From assembly GCA_947174015.1 (NCBI GenBank), contig CAMWHJ010000003.1, forward strand, positions 18,522 through 82,521: a DNA stretch of 64,000 bases, in the 5' to 3' direction. The number at the start of each line of letters is the position of its first letter. Positions within the stretch are counted from its first letter, which is position 1. Made by a program: the position numbers and the translations under genes. The stretch comes from an uncultured Lachnospiraceae bacterium (GTDB lineage Bacteria > Bacillota > Clostridia > Lachnospirales > Lachnospiraceae). The notes under the pieces were generated by a model that was not told the origin of the DNA, did not search any database, and was given only the letters and a program-made list of their open reading frames with translations. Below are positions 27,736-38,257 of the stretch, piece after piece.

Positions 27736-28500
27736 TTATTGACTTTTTGAAAACATTTTTAACAGCAAGGAGTTTGGCAGCAATTTTGCTGCCAGACAAA
27801 TTGCCTGCATAGACAAACCATACACTGAAACTTCCCGTCCCCTTTTTAAGTCCCTGATTGCCTTTTTCACTACTCTTTTGGGGTCAGCCAAAAAGAACTT
27901 TTTATAAGCAGCCATAGTTTCAAATTCTTCTGCCACCTGAAAAAACTCTGTTTTCACCGGTCCCGGACACACTGCCATTACATGGATGTTTTGTTGCTTT
28001 AATTCCCAATACAAAGCCCTTGAAAAACTCAACACATAGGATTTGCTTGCCGCATACACTCCAAAACCTGCCTGCGGCAAGAAAGCAGCGGAGGATGCCA
28101 GATTAACAATTTTACTTTTTGATTTCATATAAGGCAGGGTATCATAGGTAATTTTTGTCAACACATGACAATTTAGCTGAATCATTGAGAGATTTCCTTC
28201 TCTGCTGATTTTTGAAAAATTTCCGATTTTCCCCAATCCTGCACCATTGACCAGAATTCCCACTTTTGGTTTTTCTTTCTGCAAGGCATCAAGATAGCTC
28301 TGGTATTCCTGAGGTTTTTGCAGGTCTATGGAAAAAATGCGAAGGGGCACACTGCTTTCTGACTGCAGCTTTTCCAGCCGTTGTCTCCGTCGGGCAAGCA
28401 CCCAGATTTCTTCCAGTTGATCTCTGTATTCTTTTTCAAGTGCAAGGACAAATTCTCTTCCCATACCGGAGGATGCACCCGTTACCACCGCTATTCGCAT
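27736..28500 (-). CDS. Short-chain dehydrogenase/reductase
   Basis: 254 residues. Rossmann motif VVTGASSGMGREF, NGAGLG, catalytic Ser in NLASSAAFLPQ and YAASKSYVLSFS (Tyr-x3-Lys), followed by CPGPVKTEFF. Close to the YqjQ/DltE-type subgroup, NAD(P)-dependent, substrate unknown. The C-terminus ends in a hydrophobic helix (MQAICLAAKLLPNSLLLKMF) that may touch the membrane. Same strand as neighbours but with a gap of 137 bp upstream. Confidence 0.85.
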   Translation of the reverse strand: MRIAVVTGASSGMGREFVLALEKEYRDQLEEIWVLARRRQRLEKLQSESSVPLRIFSIDLQKPQEYQSYLDALQKEKPKVGILVNGAGLGKIGNFSKISREGNLSMIQLNCHVLTKITYDTLPYMKSKSKIVNLASSAAFLPQAGFGVYAASKSYVLSFSRALYWELKQQNIHVMAVCPGPVKTEFFQVAEEFETMAAYKKFFLADPKRVVKKAIRDLKRGREVSVYGLSMQAICLAAKLLPNSLLLKMFSKSQ

Positions 28501-28637
28501 TTTCTTACCTGCCTTTCTTCTCTACGCTTACTATGCTGACACTTCTTCGTATCGGACAATACTGTCTCTTTATCATATTTGCTTTTCTACTGACTTTGAA
28601 ACAATTATTTTAACTGCTCCATTCCTTCACCGTTACA

Positions 28638-30563
28638 TTACTTCTTCTTTTTATGAACATTTCGAATTGTTTTCTTGGACTTTCGATTTTTCTGTTTTTC
28701 ACTTCCCTCTGTCATGACTTGGCTCTTCTTTCCCTTGTTTTGGCTGAAGAATTTCCCATCTGCCGTATTTCTTGGACGTATCAGGCAGTGTTTGTCAAAA
28801 CCAATCAAATCCGTTCTGCCCGCCAAAGTCAGTGCTTCCTTTACCAATTCATAATTCTTGGGATTTCTATACTGTATCAACGCCCTTTGCATTGCCTTTT
28901 CATGGGGATTCTTGGGAGTATATACCTTTTCCATGGTTCGAGGATCATAACCGGTATAATACATGCAGGTGGACAAGGTGGAGGGGGTGGGATAAAAGTC
29001 CTGTACCTGTTCCGGCATATAGCCTAAATCCCTGAGATACTCTGCCAGCTCCACAGCTTCCTGAATGGTGGAACCCGGATGGGATGACATGAGATACGGC
29101 ACCAAATACTGTTTTTTATTTATTTGTTCGTTGATTTTCTTATACTTTTTTTGGAAGGCTTCATATACCGCATTTTCCGGTTTTCCCATATACTTTAGCA
29201 CATTATCGGAAATATGCTCCGGTGCCACTTTTAACTGACCGCTTACATGGTGGCTGCAAAGTTCATAGAAAAATTCTTCATTTTTATCTGCCATCAGATA
29301 ATCAAAGCGGATTCCCGACCGCACAAAAACTTTTTTTACGTTGGGCAATGCCCGCAGCTTACGAAGCAGCTTTAGATAATCACTATGATCTACTTTTAAA
29401 TTCCTGCATGGCTTTGGAAACAGACACTGTTTGTTGGGACAGGCTCCATGCTCTGCCTGCTTACTACATGCCATATGGCGAAAGTTGGCAGTGGGTCCGC
29501 CCACATCATGGATATATCCCTTGAAATCTTTATCCCAGATGATTTTCTCTGCCTCTGCCAGCAAGGATTCATGACTTCTGGTCTGAATAATTCTTCCCTG
29601 ATGAAAGGTCAAAGCACAAAAACTACAACCGCCAAAACAGCCCCGGTTGCTTACCAGACTGAATTTCACTTCTGCAATGGCAGGTACCCCGCCTGCCTCC
29701 TCATAAGAGGGATGATAATTTCTCATATAAGGCAGGGCATACACCTGATCCATCTCGCTTTGGCTTAAAGGCTTTGCCGGGGGATTCTGCACCACAAACT
29801 GCTTTTCCTTATAAGGCTCCACCAACCGTTTTGCCACAAAAGGATCCGTATTGCAATACTGGGTATAAAAACTCCCTGCATAGCTTTTCTTATTCTCTTT
29901 CAGCTCTGTATAGCTTGGCAGAACAAGGTAATCATAAACACTTTCCAAAGAATTGGTCTTGTACACCGTACCGTCAATAAAGGTAATATCTTTGATATCA
30001 ATACCGCTGTTCAGTGCATCTGCAATCTCCACAATGGGCTTCTCTCCCATGCCATAAATTAGTAAATCTGCTCCAGAATCCAACAACAGGGAACGTTTCA
30101 TAGAATTTGACCAATAGTCATAATGTGCCAATCGTCGCAGGGATGCCTCAATTCCACCGATAATAATTGGTGTCTTCTTATATGTCTGACGTATGAGATT
30201 AGAATACACTGTGGTGGCATAGTCCGGTCTTTTTCCCATAACTCCTCCCGGTGTAAAAGCATCGGTATTTCTGCGTTTTTTCGATACAGAGTAGTGGTTT
30301 ACCATGGAGTCCATATTACCAGCGGTGACAATAAAAGCAAGTCTGGGTTCCCCAAACTCTGCAATGCTTTCCTTTTTCTTCCAGTCGGGCTGTGATATGA
30401 TTCCTATGGTATAGCCATTGGTTTCCAAAACACGGCTGATAATAGCATGTCCAAAAGAAGGATGATCCACATAGGCATCCCCGATAATGTACACAAAATC
30501 CAGTTGTTCTATACCTTGCTGCTTCATTTCCTCTCTGCTGATTGGTAAAAATCCTTTTTCCAT
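28638..30563 (-). CDS. YgiQ-family radical SAM protein
   Basis: 641 residues. An N-terminal domain ([35 protein letters not shown]) is followed by the radical SAM core with the cluster motif [18 protein letters not shown] (Cys-x3-Cys-x2-Cys), [10 protein letters not shown], and VAPEH. The tail is Lys-rich. Function unknown across the family; the name UPF0313/YgiQ is all that can be said. Follows the RsuA-family gene closely on the same strand. Confidence 0.9.
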   Translation of the reverse strand: MEKGFLPISREEMKQQGIEQLDFVYIIGDAYVDHPSFGHAIISRVLETNGYTIGIISQPDWKKKESIAEFGEPRLAFIVTAGNMDSMVNHYSVSKKRRNTDAFTPGGVMGKRPDYATTVYSNLIRQTYKKTPIIIGGIEASLRRLAHYDYWSNSMKRSLLLDSGADLLIYGMGEKPIVEIADALNSGIDIKDITFIDGTVYKTNSLESVYDYLVLPSYTELKENKKSYAGSFYTQYCNTDPFVAKRLVEPYKEKQFVVQNPPAKPLSQSEMDQVYALPYMRNYHPSYEEAGGVPAIAEVKFSLVSNRGCFGGCSFCALTFHQGRIIQTRSHESLLAEAEKIIWDKDFKGYIHDVGGPTANFRHMACSKQAEHGACPNKQCLFPKPCRNLKVDHSDYLKLLRKLRALPNVKKVFVRSGIRFDYLMADKNEEFFYELCSHHVSGQLKVAPEHISDNVLKYMGKPENAVYEAFQKKYKKINEQINKKQYLVPYLMSSHPGSTIQEAVELAEYLRDLGYMPEQVQDFYPTPSTLSTCMYYTGYDPRTMEKVYTPKNPHEKAMQRALIQYRNPKNYELVKEALTLAGRTDLIGFDKHCLIRPRNTADGKFFSQNKGKKSQVMTEGSEKQKNRKSKKTIRNVHKKKK

Positions 30564-30574
30564 AATGCCTCCTG

Positions 30575-31288
30575 CTATTTCTCTCTCAGCAATGCCAGTT
30601 CTTCTTTCGTCAAATGACGATATTCTCCAGGCTGCAATTTTTCATCCAGTGTCAGCTTTCCCATGGAGATACGTTTCAGATAAATAACCTCTTTGGAAAC
30701 CGCCTGAAACATTCTCTTAATCTGATGAAATTTCCCCTCCCGGATCACCACTTCCACCTCTGAGATTTCTCCAGACTTCAAAATGCGAAGGTCTGCAGGC
30801 ATTGTGAGTTTCTTCTCCCCAATGTCCAAACCTTCGCAAAATTCTGACACATCCTGTTCTGTAACAAAACCTCGAACTAATGCATAATAAGTCTTATCCA
30901 CATGCTTTTTGGGGGACAGCAGACTGTGAGCCAGTGCACCGTCATTGGTTAATATTAACAAACCTTCTGTATCCTTGTCCAGCCTGCCCACCGGGAAAAG
31001 TTCATCCCTATACTTATCTTCTATCAGAGATATCACCGTCTCACTTACATTGTCAGTGGTGGCACTCACCACTCCTTTCGGTTTATTCATCATATAATAC
31101 ACAAATCCTTTTTTGTAAACCTGTGTACCGTCAAAGAAAACCTGTGTTATCTCCGGATCAATTTTCACCTCTCCCCTTTGGGCGGTTTCCTCATTGAGCT
31201 GAATGCGGCCCTTTTTGATGTATTCCTTTACTTCACTTCGGCTTCCCACCTTGGCATCTGCCAAGAATTTGTCCAGTCGAATTAGCAT
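30575..31288 (-). CDS. RsuA-family 16S rRNA pseudouridine synthase
   Basis: 237 residues: S4 domain ([20 protein letters not shown]) and catalytic domain with [17 protein letters not shown] (active Asp), then [10 protein letters not shown]. Likely acts on uridine 516 of 16S rRNA. The ATG at 31288 is preferred over the 31297 start since AAAGGA lies 8 bases before it but abuts the upstream ATG. Gap to the YgiQ gene is 11 bp. Confidence 0.9.
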   Translation of the reverse strand: MLIRLDKFLADAKVGSRSEVKEYIKKGRIQLNEETAQRGEVKIDPEITQVFFDGTQVYKKGFVYYMMNKPKGVVSATTDNVSETVISLIEDKYRDELFPVGRLDKDTEGLLILTNDGALAHSLLSPKKHVDKTYYALVRGFVTEQDVSEFCEGLDIGEKKLTMPADLRILKSGEISEVEVVIREGKFHQIKRMFQAVSKEVIYLKRISMGKLTLDEKLQPGEYRHLTKEELALLREK

Positions 31289-31318
31289 GTCTTTCATCCT
31301 TTCTGCTGCTTTCTTGTA

Positions 31319-32134
31319 TTAATTGAGGGCATGCTTAATTCCTTGTACTTTGTAACCCTCTGCAATCAGATCAATTTCCTGTTGAAATTTAGAAAGCTGT
31401 TCTAAATCATCCTGCTCATAAATACGATAAAATTCATCCTGAATCTTTACCAGTTCCCGCTTATTTGCCACCTTATACAGATTCTGCATAGTATTCAATA
31501 TGGAAGCCACCACATTGGCTTTGATGCGGAATGAATTCTGTGCATCCATAATCTCACTGCGCACCGCAGACATTTCCTTGTCCAGCACAATCACTGCCGT
31601 TGCGGCACCACTTAGGCTGTCCTTAATGTAATCCGGCATATTCTGACTATATTTGTATTGCAGGGAATGCTCAATCGTAGCCCAGAAGTTCATAGCAAGG
31701 GTGCGAATCTGGATCTCCACCGGAATGTTCTTAGATCCATTCAAAGTCTGAATCTTGTACATCACTATCATATGATAACTCTGATAGCCGCTGGGCTTGC
31801 GGTGTGCAATATAGTCCTTAATACTCTTAACCTCCATGTCTTCTCTGTTTTTAATCATTTCTGCGATTGCATAGATATCTTCCACGAACTGACATATAAT
31901 ACGGATACCTGCAATATCCTCAATTTCCTCCTCAATACGATTGATTGGTATATGTTTCTTATTTGCTTTTTCAATAATACTTGTCACAGATTTTACACGT
32001 CCTAACACTTGCTCAATAGGAGAATACAAGCCCTTTTCCCTGTGTTCTCTGATATTATGGTTGAACTTCACTTGTAGCTCTTCTACTGCAAGTTCATAAG
32101 GATTTAAAATCTCTCTCCATAACTGTATTTCCAT
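31319..32134 (-). CDS. Small GTP pyrophosphokinase ((p)ppGpp synthetase)
   Basis: 271 residues from the ATG at 32134, which has GGAG at good spacing; the track start adds nine residues. Contains only the RelA/SpoT synthetase fold: VTSIIEKANKKHIP, EIEDIAGIRIICQFVEDIY and RKPSGYQSYHMIV, then EIQIRTLAMNFWATIEH. No HD hydrolase and no TGS/ACT domains, so it fits the small alarmone synthetases (YjbM/SasB type). It makes pppGpp/ppGpp from GTP/GDP and ATP and could be allosterically stimulated as YjbM is. Apparently monocistronic or first of the run to YgiQ. Confidence 0.92.
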   Translation of the reverse strand: MEIQLWREILNPYELAVEELQVKFNHNIREHREKGLYSPIEQVLGRVKSVTSIIEKANKKHIPINRIEEEIEDIAGIRIICQFVEDIYAIAEMIKNREDMEVKSIKDYIAHRKPSGYQSYHMIVMYKIQTLNGSKNIPVEIQIRTLAMNFWATIEHSLQYKYSQNMPDYIKDSLSGAATAVIVLDKEMSAVRSEIMDAQNSFRIKANVVASILNTMQNLYKVANKRELVKIQDEFYRIYEQDDLEQLSKFQQEIDLIAEGYKVQGIKHALN

Positions 32135-32275
32135 AGTGATCACTCCATACATGATATTCACGAAATTGATAATAAAATTATATCACATTTCACTGATTGT
32201 GCCTATTCCTTTTCAAAATTTTTCAAAAATTTACAAATATATACACCAAGTATATATCACCGAATATATGAAAAG

Positions 32276-33166
32276 CTATGGCTTCCCATAGTCCATCCTG
32301 ATTTTTTTATCCTCCAAGTAACGCATCACTGGATAAGGATTAATGCTCTGTTCTTGATTGTGTTCTGTAACTATGTAAATTCCCATATGCAGATGCACTG
32401 CGAATTTTCCTGTGGTTCCCTCACTGCCATAACCGCTGTCTCCCATAAAACCCAGCAGTTCTCCTGCCCGCACCGTATCACCCACCTGCAAGTCCCCATA
32501 AGAATAAAGGTGAGCATAATAAAAGTAAGCACCATGGCTGCTGCGGATTCCAAGTCGGTAGCCGCCTTTTTCCAACCACCCCTTCTGTTCCACCACACCA
32601 TCTGTAATACTCACCACCGGATACAAGCCTCGCTGATTGATATCTGCCATAATATCACAGCCTTCGTGAGTTCGCTTTCCTCCATAGGTTCGTTCAAATC
32701 TCCAAGAATCCCCAAAGGTTACACTGCAGCTCTCATCCCATGAGGAAGCTGCCACCGGAAAATACTCTATGTCCGCCCAGATTGCCTCATTGCTGGCAAG
32801 GAGGCTCTGGTATTCCCTGGGAAAGTCATTTTTGAGAAAAGCAATCTTTTTTTGTTGATTCTCGCTACCTGTGAATTCTTGATGATATACTCCTTCATAA
32901 AAATACATATCTGTCAAAAGTTTTGGCAGTCCCTGTTCCCTGCCCCCCTCTGACTTTAGATAAGAAAACAAAGGTTCATTTATCGGTGTTGCACGAAATT
33001 CCTCCTGTTCATTGATATTTTCATGAATCCAGGAACAGGATGCCCGTTTTCGCAGATCCGACTGAAAAAAGGTAATTATTATGCTCAAAAGCAGCACCAT
33101 CACAAAACCTGCACCATAAATACAGCTCACACTGCCACGAGAATTTCTCCGGTATCTTCTTTTCAA
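32276..33166 (-). CDS. Membrane-anchored M23 (LytM) peptidase
   Basis: 296 residues: basic N-terminus, one membrane helix (AGFVMVLLLSIIITFF), a stalk, and a LytM domain with THEGCDIM (zinc His and Asp), SHGAYFYYAHL and VHLHMGIY (the HxH motif), so all zinc ligands are present and it may be an active peptidoglycan endopeptidase. TTG start with GGAGG 8 bases ahead. Divergent from the YlbJ-like sporulation gene across 131 bp, so a SpoIIQ-like sporulation role is possible, but no engulfment genes are nearby. Confidence 0.85.
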   Translation of the reverse strand: MKRRYRRNSRGSVSCIYGAGFVMVLLLSIIITFFQSDLRKRASCSWIHENINEQEEFRATPINEPLFSYLKSEGGREQGLPKLLTDMYFYEGVYHQEFTGSENQQKKIAFLKNDFPREYQSLLASNEAIWADIEYFPVAASSWDESCSVTFGDSWRFERTYGGKRTHEGCDIMADINQRGLYPVVSITDGVVEQKGWLEKGGYRLGIRSSHGAYFYYAHLYSYGDLQVGDTVRAGELLGFMGDSGYGSEGTTGKFAVHLHMGIYIVTEHNQEQSINPYPVMRYLEDKKIRMDYGKP

Positions 33167-33297
33167 TACCTTCTCCTCCCCTTTTCAGAGACATCTTTAT
33201 ATTCTATGAATGAATTTTCAAAATTATTCCCATATTTTTCATTCATAACCCCTTTCTTTCACTCATAAACTATACTAAAACCTTGGAGGTGGTACTG

Positions 33298-34242
33298 GTG
33301 GCAAAGACCTTCCGTTTTCTTATTCCACTTCTTATCTGTGCTATTTTCCTCTTTCTTTTACTATTTCCCACACATGCGGTAACTTCTGCCCGCTCCGGAT
33401 TGATGCTCTGGTTTCAGGTGATTCTGCCCACATTGCTGCCATTTATGATACTTTCCAGACTGTTAGTGGAAACTAACGCCATATCCGGTCTGACTTTCCT
33501 CTTTGCCGGTCCCTTCAAAAAACTGCTGGGTTTAAGCAAATCCGGTACTTTTGTAGTTATGACAGGATTTCTCTGCGGTTATCCCATGGGGGCCAAACTC
33601 ACTGCTGATTTATATCTCCATGGACAGTTGACAAAAACAGAAGCCGGCTATCTTCTATCCTTCTGCAACAACTTAAGTCCTATGTTCATCAGCAGTTTTC
33701 TGAACCTTTCCTGTTTGGAAGCTCCTGCTCTGCTGTCCTTATTGTTTTTGCTTATTTACGGTGTACCTATTTTCTTTGCTCTAATTACCCAGCCTTTATA
33801 TCGGCGGACAGTATCAAGCAAAAGAACCGCAGTTTCTCCTGACGCCAGTACCTCTGTCCTGAATTTCAATATAGTGGACACTGCCATCATGGACGGTTTT
33901 ACCCAGATTACCAAACTGGGAGGATATATTATACTATTTTCCATTATATCCGGCATGTTTTTAACACTGTCTCTGCCCAATCGGCTTTTAGCACTGATTA
34001 CCGGACTGGTGGAAGTCACTACTGGCATAAATTACATATCAGCCCAGCAATTTTCTTTGGAACTGAGACTACTCTATTGTATTCCTATTTGTGTATTTGG
34101 TGGATGTTCCGGTCTAATGCAGACTTATAGCATGATAAAAGAAACCGGACTGCCCTTTTCTCTGTATTTTTACTCAAAGGCAGCCCAGACAATACTTTCT
34201 TTCATTGTGACATGGATGTTTATATCTATATGTATCAATTAA
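33298..34242 (+). CDS. YlbJ-like sporulation integral membrane protein
   Basis: 314 residues, around eight membrane helices, with nucleoside-recognition (Gate) features: SGLMLWFQVILPTLLPFMIL, GFLCGYPMGAKLTADLY and YLLSFCNNLSPMFI. In Bacillus YlbJ is needed for spore cortex formation. The track begins at a TTG at 33283, but GGAGG overlaps that codon region and lies 8 bases before a GTG at 33298, my start. Only plus-strand gene in a long minus-strand region; it suggests a spore former. Confidence 0.85.
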   Translation: MAKTFRFLIPLLICAIFLFLLLFPTHAVTSARSGLMLWFQVILPTLLPFMILSRLLVETNAISGLTFLFAGPFKKLLGLSKSGTFVVMTGFLCGYPMGAKLTADLYLHGQLTKTEAGYLLSFCNNLSPMFISSFLNLSCLEAPALLSLLFLLIYGVPIFFALITQPLYRRTVSSKRTAVSPDASTSVLNFNIVDTAIMDGFTQITKLGGYIILFSIISGMFLTLSLPNRLLALITGLVEVTTGINYISAQQFSLELRLLYCIPICVFGGCSGLMQTYSMIKETGLPFSLYFYSKAAQTILSFIVTWMFISICIN

Positions 34243-34271
34243 GTTTTGGCATTTGTGCAGGGACTTAAGTT

Positions 34272-34874
34272 CTATTCCTGTACATTTTTTTCTGAAACTG
34301 CATCCTCTTCTTCTGACAACGATTCCTCTTCTAAATAAGAGGGATCTAAGGATGCCTTATTGGTATCAATGATCTCACAGGCACGCTTTAACTCATAGAT
34401 CAAATTATCATACTTGGCACTGGCAGAATCAATGGCATGGCTAACAATATTGTGGAGGCTGCCAAGCATTTCATCGGTGTACTGAATGGCACCGCCCCGA
34501 ATGGCATTGGCATCATTGGTAGCCGAGTCTAAAATCATCTGGGCTTTTTCCGTTGCCTGCTGGACGATCTCATTCGCCTGAGCATATGCCTGCTGCATAA
34601 TCTCATGCTCACTGACTAATTCATTGGTTTGAACAGCCGCCTCCTTAAGCATTGCCTCTGCCTTTACCTTGGCATCCTCAATAATAGCATCCCGATTACT
34701 GATAATCTTCTGATACCGTTTAATTTCCTCCGGTGTCTTCATCCGCAGTTCTCTTAACAGTTCATCAATTTCATCCTTGGAAACCACAATTTTGGTGTTG
34801 GATAAGGTGGCATATTTACAACTGTCTATGTAATCCTGTATTTCATCAATAATCTGTTCTATTTTACTATTCAT
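34272..34874 (-). CDS. DivIVA/V-ATPase subunit H-like coiled-coil protein
   Basis: 200 residues, nearly all helical and charged. The middle (AEAMLKEAAVQTNELVSEHE to ATEKAQMILDSATNDANAI) is a long coiled coil with repeated Ala; the tail is acidic. Similar genes follow coaD in many Lachnospiraceae and are often called ATPase without basis, as no nucleotide-binding motif is present. A structural or cell-division role in the manner of DivIVA/SepIVA is a guess. Lies 24 bp after coaD. Confidence 0.6.
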   Translation of the reverse strand: MNSKIEQIIDEIQDYIDSCKYATLSNTKIVVSKDEIDELLRELRMKTPEEIKRYQKIISNRDAIIEDAKVKAEAMLKEAAVQTNELVSEHEIMQQAYAQANEIVQQATEKAQMILDSATNDANAIRGGAIQYTDEMLGSLHNIVSHAIDSASAKYDNLIYELKRACEIIDTNKASLDPSYLEEESLSEEEDAVSEKNVQE

Positions 34875-34898
34875 TCAAAGACATCTCCTTTTTATTTT

Positions 34899-35390
34899 CT
34901 ACTGTTCCCGCAGACTTCGATACTTTTCATGAATCTTCTTTTCTATATATTCAGACACAAAATGGGACACGTCCCCCTGATAGGATGCAACCTCCTTCAC
35001 AATGGTGGAGCTTACATAAGAATATAATATGTTGGTGGTTAAAAACATGGTATCCACCTCCGGCAGCAATTCATGATTTGTCTGTGCCATCTGCAGTTCA
35101 TATTCAAAATCTGTAATTGCACGAAGCCCACGGACAATTACATTAATATTCTCTTTTCTTGCAAAATCCACCAAAAGCCCCTGAAAGGAAGTAATTCTCA
35201 CATTTGGCAGGTCTTTGGTAGTTTCTTCTAACATATTAACACGTTCTTGTACAGAAAACAATGGATTTTTCGCCTGATTGTTCAAAACAGCCACCACCAC
35301 CTCATCAAACACATTGGCAGCTCTCTTAATAATATCCAAATGTCCCAGTGTTACCGGATCAAAACTTCCAGAATACAAGGCTCGCACCAT
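34899..35390 (-). CDS. coaD: Phosphopantetheine adenylyltransferase
   Basis: Penultimate step of coenzyme A synthesis. 163 residues from the ATG at 35390, which has GAGGG before it; the ten extra residues of the track lie upstream of it. The T/HxGH signature is in [15 protein letters not shown], and [17 protein letters not shown] and [13 protein letters not shown] are typical. Begins 1 bp after the rsmD stop, the common rsmD-coaD pair. Confidence 0.95.
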   Translation of the reverse strand: MVRALYSGSFDPVTLGHLDIIKRAANVFDEVVVAVLNNQAKNPLFSVQERVNMLEETTKDLPNVRITSFQGLLVDFARKENINVIVRGLRAITDFEYELQMAQTNHELLPEVDTMFLTTNILYSYVSSTIVKEVASYQGDVSHFVSEYIEKKIHEKYRSLREQ

Positions 35391-35391
35391 A

Positions 35392-35955
35392 CTATCCCTC
35401 TTTTCTCTCAACAAATACATGCATATTTGTCTTGTATTTTTTATATCTTACCACTTCAAAAGGCAGATTTTCCTGTTCCAAAAAGGAAAAAGACGTTTCT
35501 AAGGATGACTCGATTATTATCAGGGTATCCTGATCTGCCAGCGAAGAATCTTTCAGATATCTTAGAACCTGCTGTTCCAGTTCCTGACCATATGGGGGAT
35601 CCATGAAAATCATATCCATTGCCTTCTGTCCCTCTAAGCGCCTGAGTGCTGACAGGGCATCTGTCATAAGAAGTTCTGCCTTATCCATCAGTCTGGTAAA
35701 TTTCAAATTATCTTTGATACATTCCATAGCCTTGGAATTTTGTTCCACAAAATAAGCTCTCCTGGCACCTCTGCTCAGTGCCTCAATGCCGATTCCGCCG
35801 CTGCCGCTGAACAGATCCAAAAAAGTGCAGTCCAGCAATTCCGGCTGAAGTATATTAAATAGTGTTTCCTTGATACGGTCTGTGGTAGGTCTGGTGTCCT
35901 TCCCCTCTATGGTCTTTAATTGCAGCCTCCTGGCTGTCCCGGCAATTACCCGCAT
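35392..35955 (-). CDS. rsmD: 16S rRNA (guanine966-N2)-methyltransferase
   Basis: 187 residues. [15 protein letters not shown] start, [18 protein letters not shown] motif [20 protein letters not shown], and catalytic [13 protein letters not shown] identify RsmD. It methylates 16S rRNA during 30S assembly. Follows the topoisomerase subunit A gene by 9 bp. Confidence 0.95.
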   Translation of the reverse strand: MRVIAGTARRLQLKTIEGKDTRPTTDRIKETLFNILQPELLDCTFLDLFSGSGGIGIEALSRGARRAYFVEQNSKAMECIKDNLKFTRLMDKAELLMTDALSALRRLEGQKAMDMIFMDPPYGQELEQQVLRYLKDSSLADQDTLIIIESSLETSFSFLEQENLPFEVVRYKKYKTNMHVFVERKEG

Positions 35956-35964
35956 GATGCCTCC

Positions 35965-38247
35965 TTATCTCCGGTATTTATTTCCTTTTGTATCCCTGCT
36001 TGCCTTTTTCAGTCTGGACAAGGCAATTTCTTTTTGGTCATACTCTATGGTTACCGGCTCATTTTCATTAAATATATATACATTTTCTATGGTGTCCTCT
36101 TCCACTAATTTTATGCCTCGCACACCTACTGCACCCCGTTTTTTCTCTGGTACTTCTTCTGAGGCAAAACGCAGAAAAATGCCTTTCGCAGTCTGCAATA
36201 CGATATTGTTATTGTTCTTGGGAATCTCCGCTACACTCATGCCTTCCTGTATAAGAATCATATCCTCCGTGAGCACACTGCATACCTCATCTCCCTCATT
36301 TAACTTTGTAGCTGCAATGGTTCTCTTTGCCACATTAAATTCTGTGCCCATTACCTTTTTCATCATACCATATTTTGTGGTAAACACAAGATATTTCTTG
36401 TCCAAATCCTGCAAAGGTGATACAAAGACAATTTCTTCCTCCGCACTGTTGTAATTGCTGACATTATCAATGGGCGTTCCCTTATCTCTCAATTTTCCTG
36501 CTGGTAAGTCCAGCACCTTTACTGTATGCAGGGTTCCTGTGTTGGTAAAAAGACATATTTTATCGGTGTTCATACAGGTAAAGACATATTTGTTTTCCCC
36601 GTCTGCCACCTCTTTGTTCCGCTCATACAAGGAAAGATCGATGGTTTTGGCATAATCGAACCGATCCATCAAAAATACCACCGGCTGCTCCTCTATCTTC
36701 TTTTCTTCATAAACTGCCTCTACCCCATTTTCAATCACAGTCTTTCTTGGTACGGCATATGCCTTCTTAATGTCATCCAATTCCTTGCGGATCACCTTGG
36801 TCATGGTACTGTGATTGCTTAAAATATCTTGGTACTTTGCAATATTGGCAAGGGTCTGCTCATGCTCCTTCATCAATCCTTCTATCTCTAAACCGATTAA
36901 TTTGTAAAGGCGCATTTCTAAAATGGCAGTTGCCTGCCGCTCCGTAAACCGGAGTTTGGATGCCTGCTTTTTGGATGCCTGAGACTTGAATTTAATATTG
37001 GCAGTCTCTCCCTCCACCAGACATGCTTTTGCCTCTTTGATATTCTTGCTGCCCCTGAGAATCTCAATAATCAAGTCAATCACATCACAGGCCTTGATCA
37101 GACCCTCCTGTACTTCCTGCTTGTCCAGTTCTTTTGTCAGCAATGTCTTATACTTTCTGGTGGTAATTTCATACTGAAAGTCCAAGTGGTACTCTAAAAC
37201 CTCCCGCAGTCCCATGGTTTCCGGTTTTTGGTCTGCCACAGCCAGCATATTCATGCCAAAGGTATCCTCCAGCTTTGTCTTCTTATAAAGCATATTGATG
37301 ATCTGATCCGCATCTGCATTTTTCTTCAATTCCAGCACAATGCGTATCCCTTCTTTGGAGGATTGATTGGAAATATCCACAATATCAGGAGCTTTTCTGG
37401 ATTCCACCAGACTGCCCACATCATTTAAGAATTTTCCAATATTGGCACCCACCATGGTGTAAGGAATTTCGGTGATGACAATTCTGTCCTTCCCGCCCTT
37501 TCCATGCTCCACTTCTACCTTTCCCCGAATCTTAATCTTTCCCATACCGGTTTTGTAGATTTCCAGCAAATCATCCTTATTTACCACAATACCGCCAGTG
37601 GGAAAATCCGGTCCCTGAACATACTGCATCAGTTCCTCGGTGGTAATGTTGGGATTTTTTAAAAATGCCTTTTCCGCCTCTATAAGTTCTCCCAGATTGT
37701 GGGGCGGCACATTGGTTGCCATACCTACGGCAATACCCTCAGCTCCATTTAACAAAAGATTTGGCACCTTCACCGGCAATACCAACGGCTCCTTCTCTGT
37801 CTCATCAAAGTTCGGTCCAAAATCCACCACATTCTTATCTAAATCTGCCAAAAACACTTCCTGGGTGATTTTCTGCAAACGTGCTTCTGTATAACGCATT
37901 GCCGCTGCACCGTCACCTTCAATGGAGCCAAAATTACCATGTCCGTCCACCAGGGGCTGTCCCTTTTTAAAATCCTGTGCCATAACCACCAGGGCATCAT
38001 AGATGGAACTGTCACCATGGGGATGGTATTTACCCATGGTATCACCCACGATACGGGCACACTTTCTGTACGGCTTGTCGTAGCGAATTCCCAACTCATG
38101 CATATCATACAAGGTTCGTCTCTGTACCGGCTTTAACCCGTCGCGCACATCCGGCAGGGCTCTTGCAATAATGACACTCATGGCATAGTCAATGTAAGAC
38201 TTCTGCATAATGTCAGAGTATTCTGTTTTTATAATCTGTTCTTCCAT
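35965..38247 (-). CDS. Type II topoisomerase subunit A (ParC/GyrA-like)
   Basis: 760 residues. Breaks and rejoins DNA through the active tyrosine Tyr119 in AAMRYTEARL. The quinolone region reads HPHGDSSIYDALV, with the Ser and Asp of sensitive enzymes (Ser80, Asp84). The C-terminal domain has degenerate GyrA-like blades (KKRGAVGVRGIKL) but no canonical GyrA box QRRGGKG, which favours a topoisomerase IV-like decatenase over gyrase. Partner gene lies 10 bp upstream. An additional gyrase would be expected near the origin. Confidence 0.88.
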   Translation of the reverse strand: MEEQIIKTEYSDIMQKSYIDYAMSVIIARALPDVRDGLKPVQRRTLYDMHELGIRYDKPYRKCARIVGDTMGKYHPHGDSSIYDALVVMAQDFKKGQPLVDGHGNFGSIEGDGAAAMRYTEARLQKITQEVFLADLDKNVVDFGPNFDETEKEPLVLPVKVPNLLLNGAEGIAVGMATNVPPHNLGELIEAEKAFLKNPNITTEELMQYVQGPDFPTGGIVVNKDDLLEIYKTGMGKIKIRGKVEVEHGKGGKDRIVITEIPYTMVGANIGKFLNDVGSLVESRKAPDIVDISNQSSKEGIRIVLELKKNADADQIINMLYKKTKLEDTFGMNMLAVADQKPETMGLREVLEYHLDFQYEITTRKYKTLLTKELDKQEVQEGLIKACDVIDLIIEILRGSKNIKEAKACLVEGETANIKFKSQASKKQASKLRFTERQATAILEMRLYKLIGLEIEGLMKEHEQTLANIAKYQDILSNHSTMTKVIRKELDDIKKAYAVPRKTVIENGVEAVYEEKKIEEQPVVFLMDRFDYAKTIDLSLYERNKEVADGENKYVFTCMNTDKICLFTNTGTLHTVKVLDLPAGKLRDKGTPIDNVSNYNSAEEEIVFVSPLQDLDKKYLVFTTKYGMMKKVMGTEFNVAKRTIAATKLNEGDEVCSVLTEDMILIQEGMSVAEIPKNNNNIVLQTAKGIFLRFASEEVPEKKRGAVGVRGIKLVEEDTIENVYIFNENEPVTIEYDQKEIALSRLKKASRDTKGNKYRR

Positions 38248-38257
38248 GGTACACCTC

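Noticed and set aside
27608-27799. 63-aa minus-strand ORF as a gene
   Set aside because: It overlaps the end of the SDR gene in another frame and has no ribosome site; kept only as a possible non-coding element.
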